Shown: positions 49,241 through 57,110, numbered from the stretch's first letter. The stretch: 63,062 nt of DNA from a virus (IMGVR_UViG_3300033429_000003:1-63062); one strand, 5' to 3'. The notes: generated from the letters alone by a model not told the origin. Translations and numbers: made by a program.

Positions 49241-49656
49241 ACCCACTTGACGCCTCGTGGGCCCGCAAGAAGCGCCCTCCCAAGAAGGAAGAGCCCGCCA
49301 AGGGCGACGCCCCGTTCTTGGGGGTCCGCAACGAGGCTCAGGTAGCCTGCGGGGAAGTAGTAGTCTTCGAGGTGCGGGGAGTCTCTGGGCTCCAGTCTGG
49401 GCACTACAAGCTGCGCTACAGCCCCGGTGCGTCACTCAGGTGGTATCTTAGGTGCCTGAGAATGCTCAACGTCGCCACTAGAGTAGCCATTTACGATGTG
49501 GGCCTGCCGGGCAAGGGTAGGCTCCGGCTGCGCTACCGGCCCGCCCCCACCTCCAAGATCCTCCTCCTGCCCCCCGGGCTCAGCCCGAGCACGCATCTTC
49601 AGAGGTCCTCGGTGGACGCCCAACGAGTGGCGTCCAAGATGGATACAGACCAGTAG
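49237..49656 (+). CDS. Hypothetical basic protein
   Basis: A 139-residue, strongly basic protein. ATG 49237 overlaps the previous stop as ATGA. A Lys/Pro-rich N-terminus (KKRPPKKEEP) leads into a beta-rich core (ACGEVVVFEVRG, HYKLRYSPG, LRLRYRPAP). It may bind nucleic acid. No family is recognised. Confidence 0.55.
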   Translation: MNPLDASWARKKRPPKKEEPAKGDAPFLGVRNEAQVACGEVVVFEVRGVSGLQSGHYKLRYSPGASLRWYLRCLRMLNVATRVAIYDVGLPGKGRLRLRYRPAPTSKILLLPPGLSPSTHLQRSSVDAQRVASKMDTDQ

Positions 49657-49678
49657 TACAACCCAAAAGGATGGAAGA

Positions 49679-50758
49679 ATGATTAACCGGAAAAAGGCAC
49701 AAGAACGTCTACAAGACCTGGTCAACCAGGGTAAGAGTCAGGGCGTCAAGCTTCTTCAGCACCTACGAGACAACATACCGAAAGACTACAAGGTTCCTCA
49801 CAACAAGCTGGACTTCCGGTGTACTGGGATAAAATGGGACTCGGTGAAGTTGGAGGTAGGAGGTGGTGGCGGGCTGAGCCTGCATAGGAACGCCCTGAGC
49901 CAGATTTGCCAGAAGGCTGGAGTCCCTAAGAAGTATGCGGACACACTTCTGGCTGACGGTCAGGCGGACCTCCTTGCTCATAACCTCTACAACCGATTCC
50001 ACCGTATGGTGCCGGGCAAGAGAGGAGAAATCCCCACATTTCTTGTGAGAGAGGTGAACGGCGAAGTCCGTGGGTTCCTGAGTGACAGGTACAAGCGTTG
50101 GGACTCATGCGGCATCATCGAGGCTTTCACGGGTGTTGCGGGCGCGGTGAGAGCAGTACCAGTCCAGGCTAGCGCCCTGGATACCAAGTTCTTCCTCAAG
50201 GTTGTGATGGATAAGATTTTCGACGTGGGGAAGGACCTATTCCTGTTTGGTGTCTGCTTGCGGCACAGCGACTTCGGGGATGGGGCGCTCAGCTTGATGT
50301 CCTACATCACCCGGCTCGTCTGCAACAACGGCATGCTCGGGGACGACAAGTTCAGGAAGATTCACCTGGGTGCTCGCATTGACGACAACGTGGATTTGAG
50401 CGAGAGGACCTATCAGCTTGACTCCCAGACGATGATAAGTGCGGTCAAGGATATTACTTCTGCGATGCTGAATGAGGACATGGTCGCGGTCAAGCTGCAG
50501 AGGATAAAGGAGGCACAAGAGAGGGTAATAGACGCCACCGAGAAGCTCCAGGTGTTGCGCAAGAGCAGCAAGATCACAAAGCCGGAAGAGGAGAAGATTT
50601 CAGAGCTCTACCGCTCGGCCGAGGTCGAGCTCCTCCCTCCGGGCAACTCCGTCTGGCGGCTCTCCAACGCTGTCAGCCTGTTCGCGCAGGACGTTGAGCC
50701 CGCCCGTGGGCTCGAGCTCGAGTCCCTGGCTGGTTCCCTGATTGGCATGGCCGCGTAG
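49679..50758 (+). CDS. DUF932-like phage/plasmid protein
   Basis: A 359-residue protein from ATG 49679 with AAAAGGA upstream. The middle (FLVREVNGEVRGFLSDRYKRWDS, about 120-145) and the later part (FGVCLRHSDFGDGALSLMSYITRLVCNNGM) recall the DUF932 / phage-plasmid-like family often linked with recombination or anti-host functions, whose biochemistry is poorly known. The C-terminal 110 residues are a coiled coil. The family call is from memory of the pattern and not secure. Confidence 0.6.
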   Translation: MINRKKAQERLQDLVNQGKSQGVKLLQHLRDNIPKDYKVPHNKLDFRCTGIKWDSVKLEVGGGGGLSLHRNALSQICQKAGVPKKYADTLLADGQADLLAHNLYNRFHRMVPGKRGEIPTFLVREVNGEVRGFLSDRYKRWDSCGIIEAFTGVAGAVRAVPVQASALDTKFFLKVVMDKIFDVGKDLFLFGVCLRHSDFGDGALSLMSYITRLVCNNGMLGDDKFRKIHLGARIDDNVDLSERTYQLDSQTMISAVKDITSAMLNEDMVAVKLQRIKEAQERVIDATEKLQVLRKSSKITKPEEEKISELYRSAEVELLPPGNSVWRLSNAVSLFAQDVEPARGLELESLAGSLIGMAA

Positions 50759-50767
50759 GAGAATGAG

Positions 50768-51019
50768 ATGGAATTGAAACACTGCGTCATGGACCTCGAG
50801 GACATCGTTCGGGGAATGCATGAGCGCATACAGCACAACGTAGACGATGTCAGAAAGATGGACAGGGCCCTGACCCCGGTGGAAGACGCCCGCTTTGAGG
50901 TGGGCACCCTGCTGCTGAAGGACGTCGTGGACGACCTCGAACAAGTCATAGCTGCGTGGAAAGACAATGCGCCTGCTAGGCGCGTGACAGAAATAGCTAT
51001 CAAAGAGGAAGGAACCTAG
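50768..51019 (+). CDS. Small acidic helical protein
   Basis: An 83-residue all-helical protein, with AGGAG overlapping the previous stop and start. Long amphipathic helices (about 5-35 and 45-68) suggest a small dimeric bundle or a partner for the DUF932-like protein or the DinG-like helicase. A stable hairpin follows 12 bases after its stop. Confidence 0.55.
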   Translation: MELKHCVMDLEDIVRGMHERIQHNVDDVRKMDRALTPVEDARFEVGTLLLKDVVDDLEQVIAAWKDNAPARRVTEIAIKEEGT

Positions 51020-51031
51020 AAACTGTTGGGG

Positions 51032-51057
51032 AGAGAGGGGGCTACGGCCCCCTCTCT
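51032..51057 (+). terminator. Stable UACG-tetraloop hairpin between operon parts
   Basis: AGAGAGGGGGC (51032-51042) pairs perfectly with GCCCCCTCTCT (51047-51057) around TACG, giving a C(UACG)G tetraloop of the extra-stable UNCG class. There is no T-run, so it may be a pause, processing or partial-termination site between 51019 and the DinG-like gene at 51073. Confidence 0.5.
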
Positions 51058-51072
51058 GTCCGGGAGACCGTT

Positions 51073-53082
51073 ATGGGAAAATCGTTAGAGTTCAGCCGTT
51101 TGGAGGAAAATGACGTACCGCGGGTGAGTAATATCATTCAGGAAGGAGGGCTTCTCTCAAAACACTTAGTGGGCTACAGGCCTCGGCCGGGTCAGCGTGA
51201 GTTGGCTGAGGCGGTAGAGACGTCCATAGCAGGTCGCCATCACCTCCTGGCGGAGGCTGCAACCGGTGTGGGAAAAAGCTGTGGGTACGGGCTGCCAGCG
51301 GCCCTACACGCCGTCGTCAACGTGGAGACCGTCGTCATCGCCACAGCCAACATCACCCTGCAAGAGCAACTCAGCGGCAAGGACCTGCCTTTAATTGCTG
51401 AGATCGTGGAAGAAGCCACCGGAAAAGACCTAAACTTCAAACTTATCAAGGGGATGAGTAATTATCTCTGTCTTGACAGGCTGAGCGAGGCTACGGGCGA
51501 GGAGGAGTGGTATGACGACGTTCGGGGGTGGGCTGAGGACACGGAGACCGGAGACAAGAGCGAGCTGGAGGTGGAGTACCCGCCGGCCGTCTGGGGCAAG
51601 CTCTCCACTAATTCGGAGGATTGCCTGCGGGGCAAGTGCAAATTCATCGAGCAATGCTTCGTGTACAAAGCAAGGGGAGCCGAGGAGTTCCCCCATATCG
51701 TAGTGACCAACTACCATATGCTTTTTACGGACCTGGCGGTGCGGGAGGCGACTGAAGGTCACGTAGGCGTGCTGCCGCCCTACGACATCCTCATCATGGA
51801 CGAGGCGCACGAGGCCAAGGACATCGCCATGGCCTTTCAGGGGTTCGAGTTTACTGGGGGCAAGGTCCGGTGGCTGGCCAACCGGCTACGGGGGACGAAG
51901 ATTGAGGGGGCCTCTGCCCGCGCGGACCGCCTGCTCAACATCTCGGAGCATTTCTTTAACCGCCTGGTGTCGTATCAGGACCCACAGAGGAGGGACGCCA
52001 TCATTCGTGGGCCCCTCGGGTGGGATGAGGGGTTGGTAGCGAGCCTGAAGAACACCTCTGACTTCCTGCGCAATCACGCCAAGAGCGAGAAGCCCGAGGA
52101 TGACGACGCCAAGAATGCCCTTGCGCGCATCGAGAAGCTTGGTGAGGTGTTCCTGCGGAGACATGCCGAGCTGAGCGGGGTGTGCTTTGGGATAGGAGAC
52201 CCTCCCGCGCTTCCCCCAGGGATGGTCTACTACGTGGAGAAGCGCCAGCGTGGGGACGTGAGCTTGTGCTGCAAGGGAGTGGAGGTACAGCAGTTCCTCC
52301 GAGACCACCTGTTCGACAAGAAGACGGTCATCGGTACGTCGGCGACGATGACGACGAATGGCCACTTCATGTTCATCGCTTCCGAGCTCGGGCTCGAGCA
52401 GGGGGACTACGCAGCTCTCGTAGTTTCTAGCCCCTTTGACCCCCAGAGAATGCTGGTGCTCCTTCCCTCGAGCATGCCTGACCCTCGGGACCGTGAAGCG
52501 CACATGCAGGCAGTTGCGGAGGCTGTGGTCTACCTGAAGGAGCAGTTGGGTGGGCAAATCATGGCCCTGTTCACCAGCTACAAGGCCATGAACCATGCAG
52601 CCCAACTCCTCAAGAGGCGGCGGCCCAAAGACTACATCCTGGTGCAAGGGGAGCTGCCCAAGTCTCGCATCATCGAGTGTTTCAAGAGTACCGACAAGGC
52701 GGTCATCATGGCTACTTCCTCTTTTTGGCAGGGAGTAGACATTCCTGGAAAAGCGTTGAGTTGTCTGATAATAGACAAGTTTCCCTTCCTTCCTCCGACA
52801 GACCCTGTACTGAAGTACATGGAGGACCGGTTGGGGTCAGACGGCATGTCTGCCTTCTTCGACTACAGCGTGCCGAAAGCGGTCATCTCGATGAAGCAGG
52901 GGGTTGGACGCCTGATCAGAACCGAAACTGACGTCGGGGTGGTGGTGCTGTGCGACAACCGCCTAACCACCAAGGGCTATGGAGCCCAGTTTGAGCGGGC
53001 CCTCCCCTATGGGCACTACAGGTCCAATAGACTATCTGATGCCAAAGCCTTCTTAGATGAAATGTCTGATAGCCTGTCGTAA
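51073..53082 (+). CDS. DinG/XPD-family helicase with Fe-S cysteines
   Basis: A 669-residue superfamily 2 helicase. Walker A ATGVGKS (Lys68), DEAH at 243-246, a TSATM motif near 420, and motifs V/VI (FWQGVDIPGKAL and QGVGRLIRTETD) are all present. Cysteines 133, 184, 189 and 195 form the four-cysteine iron-sulfur pattern of the family. Such enzymes unwind DNA 5' to 3' and resolve D-loops, R-loops or G-quadruplexes. In the phage it likely serves replication or recombination. GGGAG precedes the ATG. All catalytic residues appear intact. Confidence 0.92.
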   Translation: MGKSLEFSRLEENDVPRVSNIIQEGGLLSKHLVGYRPRPGQRELAEAVETSIAGRHHLLAEAATGVGKSCGYGLPAALHAVVNVETVVIATANITLQEQLSGKDLPLIAEIVEEATGKDLNFKLIKGMSNYLCLDRLSEATGEEEWYDDVRGWAEDTETGDKSELEVEYPPAVWGKLSTNSEDCLRGKCKFIEQCFVYKARGAEEFPHIVVTNYHMLFTDLAVREATEGHVGVLPPYDILIMDEAHEAKDIAMAFQGFEFTGGKVRWLANRLRGTKIEGASARADRLLNISEHFFNRLVSYQDPQRRDAIIRGPLGWDEGLVASLKNTSDFLRNHAKSEKPEDDDAKNALARIEKLGEVFLRRHAELSGVCFGIGDPPALPPGMVYYVEKRQRGDVSLCCKGVEVQQFLRDHLFDKKTVIGTSATMTTNGHFMFIASELGLEQGDYAALVVSSPFDPQRMLVLLPSSMPDPRDREAHMQAVAEAVVYLKEQLGGQIMALFTSYKAMNHAAQLLKRRRPKDYILVQGELPKSRIIECFKSTDKAVIMATSSFWQGVDIPGKALSCLIIDKFPFLPPTDPVLKYMEDRLGSDGMSAFFDYSVPKAVISMKQGVGRLIRTETDVGVVVLCDNRLTTKGYGAQFERALPYGHYRSNRLSDAKAFLDEMSDSLS

Positions 53083-53148
53083 GGTCTTTCATTCATTGAT
53101 AAAGTGTGGTTAGGCTCATACGGATGAGAGGTCATGAAGAGGTTCTAG

Positions 53149-53697
53149 ATGAAAGGGAAGGTAGTCCATCTTCCTGATGAGGTTCACAAGCTGCTCAAGG
53201 AACGTTGTGAGGAAGCCGCCGTTTCGATGACGGAGTTCGTGACAGCTCTCATCAAGGATGAGCTTACCAAGCCGGCAGGAAGAGTAGGTTACCCCGTACC
53301 TAGAAAGAAGCTACTCACCTTGTCGGATGAACATGAGGAACTTCCTGTATACTCACTGCCCCCGTTTTGGGCAATGAGAGGGAGACCTAGGGAGGCCCGC
53401 AATGAGCAATCTGAAAGAGTTGAAGGCTGTGCAGGGGCGTTTGGTGAAGGACCGGAAGAGGGCCGAGGGCGAGGTGAAGAAGATCGAGTCTACCTTGCAG
53501 AAGATAGAGGCGGCTATTTCGGAGCTTCAGGGCGTGAGCAAGAAGGAGAAGAGCCCTTCGACGAAGGGTGCAAAGGGGGAGGTTGGACGACGGACTTGGA
53601 CGGAGGAGCAGAAGAGGGAGGCGGCGGAGCGGATGAAGAGGATTTGGGCGAAGAAGAAACGGGCGAAGAAGAAGGCGGAAAGAGACGGATTGTCTGA
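53149..53697 (+). CDS. RHH-like regulator with an overprinted C-terminal extension
   Basis: Residues 1-45 (VVHLPDEVHKLLKERCEEAAVS then MTEFVTALIKDEL) look like a ribbon-helix-helix DNA-binding domain. From about residue 85 the sequence becomes Gly/Glu-rich and overlaps the next gene by 296 bases in a different frame. The purine-rich codons of that gene explain the composition. The original stop was probably lost near 53400, so the extension may be non-functional read-through. GAAGAGG precedes the ATG. Confidence 0.55.
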   Translation: MKGKVVHLPDEVHKLLKERCEEAAVSMTEFVTALIKDELTKPAGRVGYPVPRKKLLTLSDEHEELPVYSLPPFWAMRGRPREARNEQSERVEGCAGAFGEGPEEGRGRGEEDRVYLAEDRGGYFGASGREQEGEEPFDEGCKGGGWTTDLDGGAEEGGGGADEEDLGEEETGEEEGGKRRIV

Positions 53698-53764
53698 GTC
53701 CCAGGGAGGCGAGGGAGCCGCAGTGCGGCCAGAGATGGTTGTCCCGCCCCAGGCTGTAGCGTAG
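53402..53764 (+). CDS. Small coiled-coil basic protein
   Basis: A 120-residue protein. AGGGAGG precedes the ATG. Residues 1-45 are a coiled coil (ELKAVQGRLVKDRKRAEGEV). Residues 60-95 (RRTWTEEQKREAAERMKRIWAKKK) match a short basic helical module common in phage and plasmid DNA-associated proteins. It is the preferred frame in this overlap because its natural start, ribosome site and composition are better than those of the competing extension. Confidence 0.68.
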   Translation: MSNLKELKAVQGRLVKDRKRAEGEVKKIESTLQKIEAAISELQGVSKKEKSPSTKGAKGEVGRRTWTEEQKREAAERMKRIWAKKKRAKKKAERDGLSESQGGEGAAVRPEMVVPPQAVA

Positions 53765-53794
53765 CCTTGGAGTGGTAACTTAGGCGTCAACTAG

Positions 53795-53832
53795 GGGCGC
53801 CCACTGATTGCCAGTGGGCGCCCTTTATTTTT
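53795..53832 (+). terminator. Rho-independent terminator
   Basis: GGGCGCCCACTG (53795-53806) and CAGTGGGCGCCC (53812-53823) make a perfect 12-pair stem with the five-base loop ATTGC, followed by TTTATTTTT. It is the clearest terminator in the window, ending the transcript that includes the DinG-like gene and the two small genes after it. Confidence 0.92.
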
Positions 53833-53842
53833 GGGGGACATC

Positions 53843-54148
53843 GTGAAACACGAAGACGCGTCGTTGGACTACAAGGAGTTGGCACTAGAAGGGATGGAGA
53901 TCCTATCCAATCCTCGCATCAACAAGCAGCACAGAACCCGCCTGAGAGAAATCATACGAGACATCTGCTCCCAATTCGGTGAGACTGCTTGTGAGTTACG
54001 TTCTCTTGAGATGGCGGGCCTGAACGGCAAGGACAAGATCAAGCTAGCTAGGCTCCAGAGCTTGCACAACCGTGTGGTCAACATCCAGGTCTGCCCGGAG
54101 TGTAAAGAGCAATTTGATTCCTTGTTAGAGGAGTCCAGATACCTCTGA
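53843..54148 (+). CDS. Small helical protein with C-terminal CPEC
   Basis: A 101-residue helical protein. GTG 53843 with GGGGGA upstream is preferred, only 11 bases after the terminator's T-run. A single cysteine pair, CPEC, near the C-terminus and an earlier pair of isolated cysteines may bind zinc. It starts a new cluster with the dNMP kinase, whose gene follows nine bases on. Confidence 0.6.
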   Translation: MKHEDASLDYKELALEGMEILSNPRINKQHRTRLREIIRDICSQFGETACELRSLEMAGLNGKDKIKLARLQSLHNRVVNIQVCPECKEQFDSLLEESRYL

Positions 54149-54156
54149 GGTATGAA

Positions 54157-54717
54157 ATGAAGCCAAGAGTCATAGGATTCGGGCATCAGGCCCGGGTGGG
54201 AAAAGACACTGCAGGCAGGTACCTACTTTACAAAATCATGGGTACTAAGCGTCGGGCCTTTGGGGACTCCATAAAAGAAGCCTGTGCCGCGATCTTTGGA
54301 TTTACTGACGCGCAACTCCATGGGAACATGAAGGAGGTGGTAGACCCTTTCTGGGGGGTGACCCCGAGAAGTATGCTCCAACGAGTAGGAACGGAAGCTA
54401 TAAGAAATGAGGTGGGCAAGGACGTTTGGGTGAAATCGTGGGAGAGCTACCTGAACAACCACAGTCATTTTAATAGACTGTGGGTTGTACCTGACGTGCG
54501 ATTTCCGAATGAAGCTGACGCTGTGAAGAGGGCGGGGGGTATAGTGGTAAGGATCGACCGACTGGCAAAGTTGAGAGACAAAGTTCCCGACCATGAATCG
54601 GAGAGGGCGCTCATTCACTACGATGACTGGGATTATGTTGTCAACAACGACGGGAGAACTCTGGACTCATTCTTCAAGAAGATGGACGAGTTCATAGAGG
54701 AGTTCCGCCTTTTGTAG
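54157..54717 (+). CDS. Deoxynucleoside monophosphate kinase
   Basis: A 186-residue protein related to T4 gp1-type kinases, which phosphorylate dNMPs for phage DNA synthesis. QARVGKDTAG (about 12-20) is the P-loop, and TPRSMLQRVGTEAIRNEVG (70-88) is the substrate-binding region. VPDVRFPNEAD carries the conserved Arg and Asp. The sequence appears complete. GAGGTATGAA precedes the start. It pairs logically with the HAD nucleotidase. Confidence 0.88.
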   Translation: MKPRVIGFGHQARVGKDTAGRYLLYKIMGTKRRAFGDSIKEACAAIFGFTDAQLHGNMKEVVDPFWGVTPRSMLQRVGTEAIRNEVGKDVWVKSWESYLNNHSHFNRLWVVPDVRFPNEADAVKRAGGIVVRIDRLAKLRDKVPDHESERALIHYDDWDYVVNNDGRTLDSFFKKMDEFIEEFRLL

Positions 54718-54729
54718 CGGGGTCTGTTA

Positions 54730-54951
54730 ATGATCAAAGCTCTGGGTAGTACCGAAGGTAAGCCCTGTGTGCTCTTGGGCATGACTCTAGAAGACCTAGA
54801 ACCGCTGAAGCCTGGTGGCGGGGGGCACTGGTTGAGGATCGACCTGCAAGACTTAGGGATGGAATTGTGTGTGACACTGATAGTAGGTGAAGACCTCGAG
54901 TCCCTTGTTGGGCAGTTCGATTCGATGAAGAGCCCCCAGACCTTGAATTGA
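54730..54951 (+). CDS. Small hypothetical protein
   Basis: A 73-residue protein, ATG 54730, 12 bases after the kinase stop, with a weak GGGGTCTG upstream. It is beta-rich (LRIDLQDLGMELCVTLIVG), has two isolated cysteines and no known motif. Likely a single-domain accessory protein of the same transcript. Confidence 0.55.
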   Translation: MIKALGSTEGKPCVLLGMTLEDLEPLKPGGGGHWLRIDLQDLGMELCVTLIVGEDLESLVGQFDSMKSPQTLN

Positions 54952-54968
54952 CACTTTTGGAGGCCGCC

Positions 54969-55199
54969 ATGCCCCAAGTCACGTACAAGTTTGACCTGCC
55001 AGAGGAAGTAGAAGAACTGGATGACTTCTCGAAGGGCCCTAGCTACCGAAAAGCATTCCGTGAAGTGTGGTTTAGGGTGCGAGACAAATGTAAATACGGG
55101 GGCGACTCTTTGTCAGAGGATGAGCTCAAAGCGTACAACCAGGTGAGGGACTGGATTTGCGGCTCTTGCAGTGATGAAGGGGTAGAGGTGCCCTGGTGA
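54969..55199 (+). CDS. Small acidic protein with C-terminal CxxC-like pair
   Basis: A 76-residue protein with TTTTGGAGG upstream of ATG 54969. It is helical and acidic, with a C-terminal CGSCSDEG that could bind metal. Its end overlaps the next gene's GTG start. No family recognised. Confidence 0.58.
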   Translation: MPQVTYKFDLPEEVEELDDFSKGPSYRKAFREVWFRVRDKCKYGGDSLSEDELKAYNQVRDWICGSCSDEGVEVPW

Positions 55200-55702
55200 G
55201 CACTTGGGAGATAATCCTGTTGGTGGTTGCCATCAACTGGCTGTCGCCCTTGCTGCTGTGGCTCTACCCACTGGTGATGCTCCTGCGCAAGGAGTTCGTC
55301 TTTGACGGCTTCTACGGCCCATGGGCGAAGTTCAAGCTGGCCAGCCCAGCTACGGACTCATGGCACACCAGGCGGTGGAGAGGATGGGGAGGAGTGGGTC
55401 TGTATGGCTTCATGTGCTACCGACTTATTCCCAACTGGAACATCTTCACGAGACAGAGGATAATACTCCATGAGGCAGCGCACTGCCGGCAATGGGCAGT
55501 ACTTGGTTTGAGCTTCCTCTTGTTCTACGCAGCGCACGTGGCTTGGATCCTGGTCACCCAGAAGTTGAAAGGACCACCGTACACAAGGCACCCCTACTTC
55601 GATTGCTGGTTTGAGGAGCGTGCTCGGAAAGCTGCAGGTCAAAGGGTTGTTATCCCGCCGCGCGACTGGCCCGGAGGTAAAGAAGACCTGTGGCCCTGGT
55701 AA
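55196..55702 (+). CDS. Membrane protein with HExxH motif
   Basis: A 168-residue protein starting at GTG 55196 within the previous stop. A long hydrophobic N-terminal segment (about 4-30) is a transmembrane helix, and a second hydrophobic stretch lies near 103-122. Between them, LHEAAHCRQW (about 90-99) is an HExxH zinc-peptidase motif. It may be a small membrane peptidase acting on host envelope or signalling proteins, or a remnant of a lysis-related enzyme. Third metal ligand unclear. Confidence 0.62.
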   Translation: MSTWEIILLVVAINWLSPLLLWLYPLVMLLRKEFVFDGFYGPWAKFKLASPATDSWHTRRWRGWGGVGLYGFMCYRLIPNWNIFTRQRIILHEAAHCRQWAVLGLSFLLFYAAHVAWILVTQKLKGPPYTRHPYFDCWFEERARKAAGQRVVIPPRDWPGGKEDLWPW

Positions 55703-55714
55703 CGAAAGGACCGC

Positions 55715-55894
55715 ATGAAACCAACCACCCTCAACAAAATCCTCGCCCACGGGACATCCTGTTCCAACAAATCGTTTGTCAGACGTGAACAACTGAAGGA
55801 GGGCACAAAGCTCATCCACGTCTTCTGCTGTGACAAGTGCGGGTGGAAAACGACGGAGCTAGTGGGAGTCTACGAAAGCAAGACCGCAGCATAG
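55715..55894 (+). CDS. 59-residue protein with CDKCGW
   Basis: A short gene from ATG 55715 with AAAGGA upstream. KPTTLNKILAHGTSCSN precedes a basic stretch, and VFCCDKCGWKTTE near the C-terminus holds a cysteine cluster suited to one zinc. It falls between two clearly coding genes, with good spacing, and fills an otherwise empty stretch. Probably a small zinc-binding protein. Confidence 0.62.
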   Translation: MKPTTLNKILAHGTSCSNKSFVRREQLKEGTKLIHVFCCDKCGWKTTELVGVYESKTAA

Positions 55895-55901
55895 TGCTTC
55901 T

Positions 55902-55943
55902 CAGGCGGCATGCAGGGACCTAGCATGGACTGCATGCCGCCTG
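55902..55943 (+). promoter_or_regulatory. 14-bp perfect hairpin over the start of the zinc-finger gene
   Basis: CAGGCGGCATGCAG (55902-55915) pairs with CTGCATGCCGCCTG (55930-55943), leaving a 14-base loop. ATG codons in the same frame lie in the left arm (55910), the loop (55925) and the right arm (55934). It may end the upstream transcript or hide the start codons of the following gene. Confidence 0.55.
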
Positions 55944-56113
55944 TGTCTCTCCCACTGTATAAGTGCCCCTTCTGCAAGGCGCTCTTCTACGACAGAGAGA
56001 CGGCCAAGAGCCATATCAAGGAGAAGCACTACTCGCAAATGACGAAACAAGCGGCCTCAACGGCTTCTTTTTTTAACCGGAGTTCATATGCCACGAAAGG
56101 ACCAAGCGAGTAG
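55925..56113 (+). CDS. C2H2-type zinc finger protein
   Basis: About 62 residues. YKCPFCKALFYDRETAKSHIKEKH is a classic C2H2 finger (two Cys, two His with the usual spacing), followed by a short basic, Ser/Ala-rich tail. ATG 55925 was chosen because AGGGA precedes it and it lies in the hairpin loop; 55910 and 55934 are alternatives. Single C2H2 fingers in phages are often DNA-binding regulators. It overlaps the next gene by 26 bases. Confidence 0.68.
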   Translation: MDCMPPVSLPLYKCPFCKALFYDRETAKSHIKEKHYSQMTKQAASTASFFNRSSYATKGPSE

Positions 56114-56402
56114 GCACGTCAAAGCGCATGGTGGAAGCTACCTCAAGGTGGCAGCGGCAGTGGGGGCCTTGGCCACTGCAATCAACGGCTACGTGGACCT
56201 GCAGAAGAACCAGGAAGCCCTCCTGCAGACGATTGCCGTTAGGATCAATTCCCTCACGGCCAAGGTGTCCTACCTAGAGGGGCAACTGGGAAGGCGCGTT
56301 GGGCCCCCCAGGCCGATCACAGATGATGGGGCATACCGGAAGGTACCCAAGAACTTCAAGGAGCTCAGAAAGAGCCTCCAGGGCCCTCAGGAGGGGAAAT
56401 GA
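56088..56402 (+). CDS. Small membrane-anchored coiled-coil protein
   Basis: A 104-residue protein with a basic N-terminus, one hydrophobic segment (about 18-34), a heptad-like helix (LLQTIAVRINSLTAKVSYLEGQLG) and a basic C-terminus. The ribosome site is weak (CCGGAG). Such small one-helix proteins can be spanin- or holin-like, but there is no lysis gene beside it. It is coupled by ATGA to the nuclease gene. Confidence 0.58.
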   Translation: MPRKDQASRHVKAHGGSYLKVAAAVGALATAINGYVDLQKNQEALLQTIAVRINSLTAKVSYLEGQLGRRVGPPRPITDDGAYRKVPKNFKELRKSLQGPQEGK

Positions 56403-56839
56403 CCCTGGAAGATATGGAAGACCGCCTCTACTGCTACAGGGCTACCTGTAGGACGGTCGTGGACGGTGACACGCTCGACCTCTACATCGACCTGGGACTG
56501 CGTATGTCCTGCCGGCAACGGTGCCGCTTGCTCGGGCTCGATGCACCAGAGATCCATGGGGTAAAAAAAGGTACCAAGGAGTTCCAAAAAGGGGTTGACG
56601 CAGCCAGCGAATTGGCGGGCCTGCTCCAGCCCGAATACCTGGGTCACGGGTTGGACAAGCACATCCCCCCAGAGTTGTACTCAGGCCCAAGCGCCCCTCT
56701 ATGGGTTGAGACGGTCAAGGATAAGGTAGGGAAATACGGACGCTTTTTGGTAAAGGTGTGGGTCTGGCAGGGCAGCGAAATACTCTACCTCAACCAGCAT
56801 CTCATAGATAAGGGGTTTGCCGAGAAGAGGCGGTACTGA
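56399..56839 (+). CDS. Staphylococcal nuclease-like (SNase) protein
   Basis: A 146-residue protein with the SNase OB-fold signature: TVVDGDTLDLYIDLG with the catalytic Asp pair, RCRLLGLDAPEIHG with conserved Arg and Glu, and GKYGRFLVKVWV. The family cleaves DNA and RNA with calcium. It has no signal peptide, so it would act in the cell, for instance in host DNA breakdown. The whole catalytic core is present. Confidence 0.88.
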   Translation: MTLEDMEDRLYCYRATCRTVVDGDTLDLYIDLGLRMSCRQRCRLLGLDAPEIHGVKKGTKEFQKGVDAASELAGLLQPEYLGHGLDKHIPPELYSGPSAPLWVETVKDKVGKYGRFLVKVWVWQGSEILYLNQHLIDKGFAEKRRY

Positions 56840-56906
56840 TACCTACCCACCCTTCGATTCCCCTTGGCGACCGCCCCTTTACGCTCGAGCGTACGTCATA
56901 TGTATC

Positions 56907-56934
56907 TTGCAAAATCTGTGTAATCTAATAGAAT
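56907..56934 (+). promoter_or_regulatory. Candidate sigma70-like promoter
   Basis: TTGCAA at 56907-56912 and TAGAAT at 56929-56934 with a 16-base spacer, in a locally AT-rich stretch 18 bases before the small gene at 56952. It is among the better host-type promoter candidates in the window. Confidence 0.5.
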
Positions 56935-56951
56935 AAGGGCAGGTGATTGTC

Positions 56952-57110
56952 ATGTTGATGAGAGAACCGAAAGTCTGGTCGCACGTTGGGGCGGGTGAGC
57001 TGAAGAAGCTGACGAAGGAAGCTCAGGATGAGCTGACGCGTGAGCATCTCAGGAAGCTCCAGGTTGCGTGGAAAAAGCCGAGGCGGGCCAAGAAGCTCGA
57101 AGCTGCCTGA
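56952..57110 (+). CDS. 52-residue basic helical protein
   Basis: A short gene, ATG 56952, with AGGTGA upstream and its own candidate promoter. The sequence is a charged amphipathic helix (GELKKLTKEAQDELTREHLRKL) ending in a Lys/Arg-rich tail (WKKPRRAKK). It may bind nucleic acid. It converges with the minus-strand gene ending at 57161. Confidence 0.6.
   Translation: MLMREPKVWSHVGAGELKKLTKEAQDELTREHLRKLQVAWKKPRRAKKLEAA

Noticed and set aside
53083-53148. A promoter before the RHH-like gene
   Set aside because: TTGATA occurs, but the sequence at -10 distance does not resemble TATAAT. Left unannotated.
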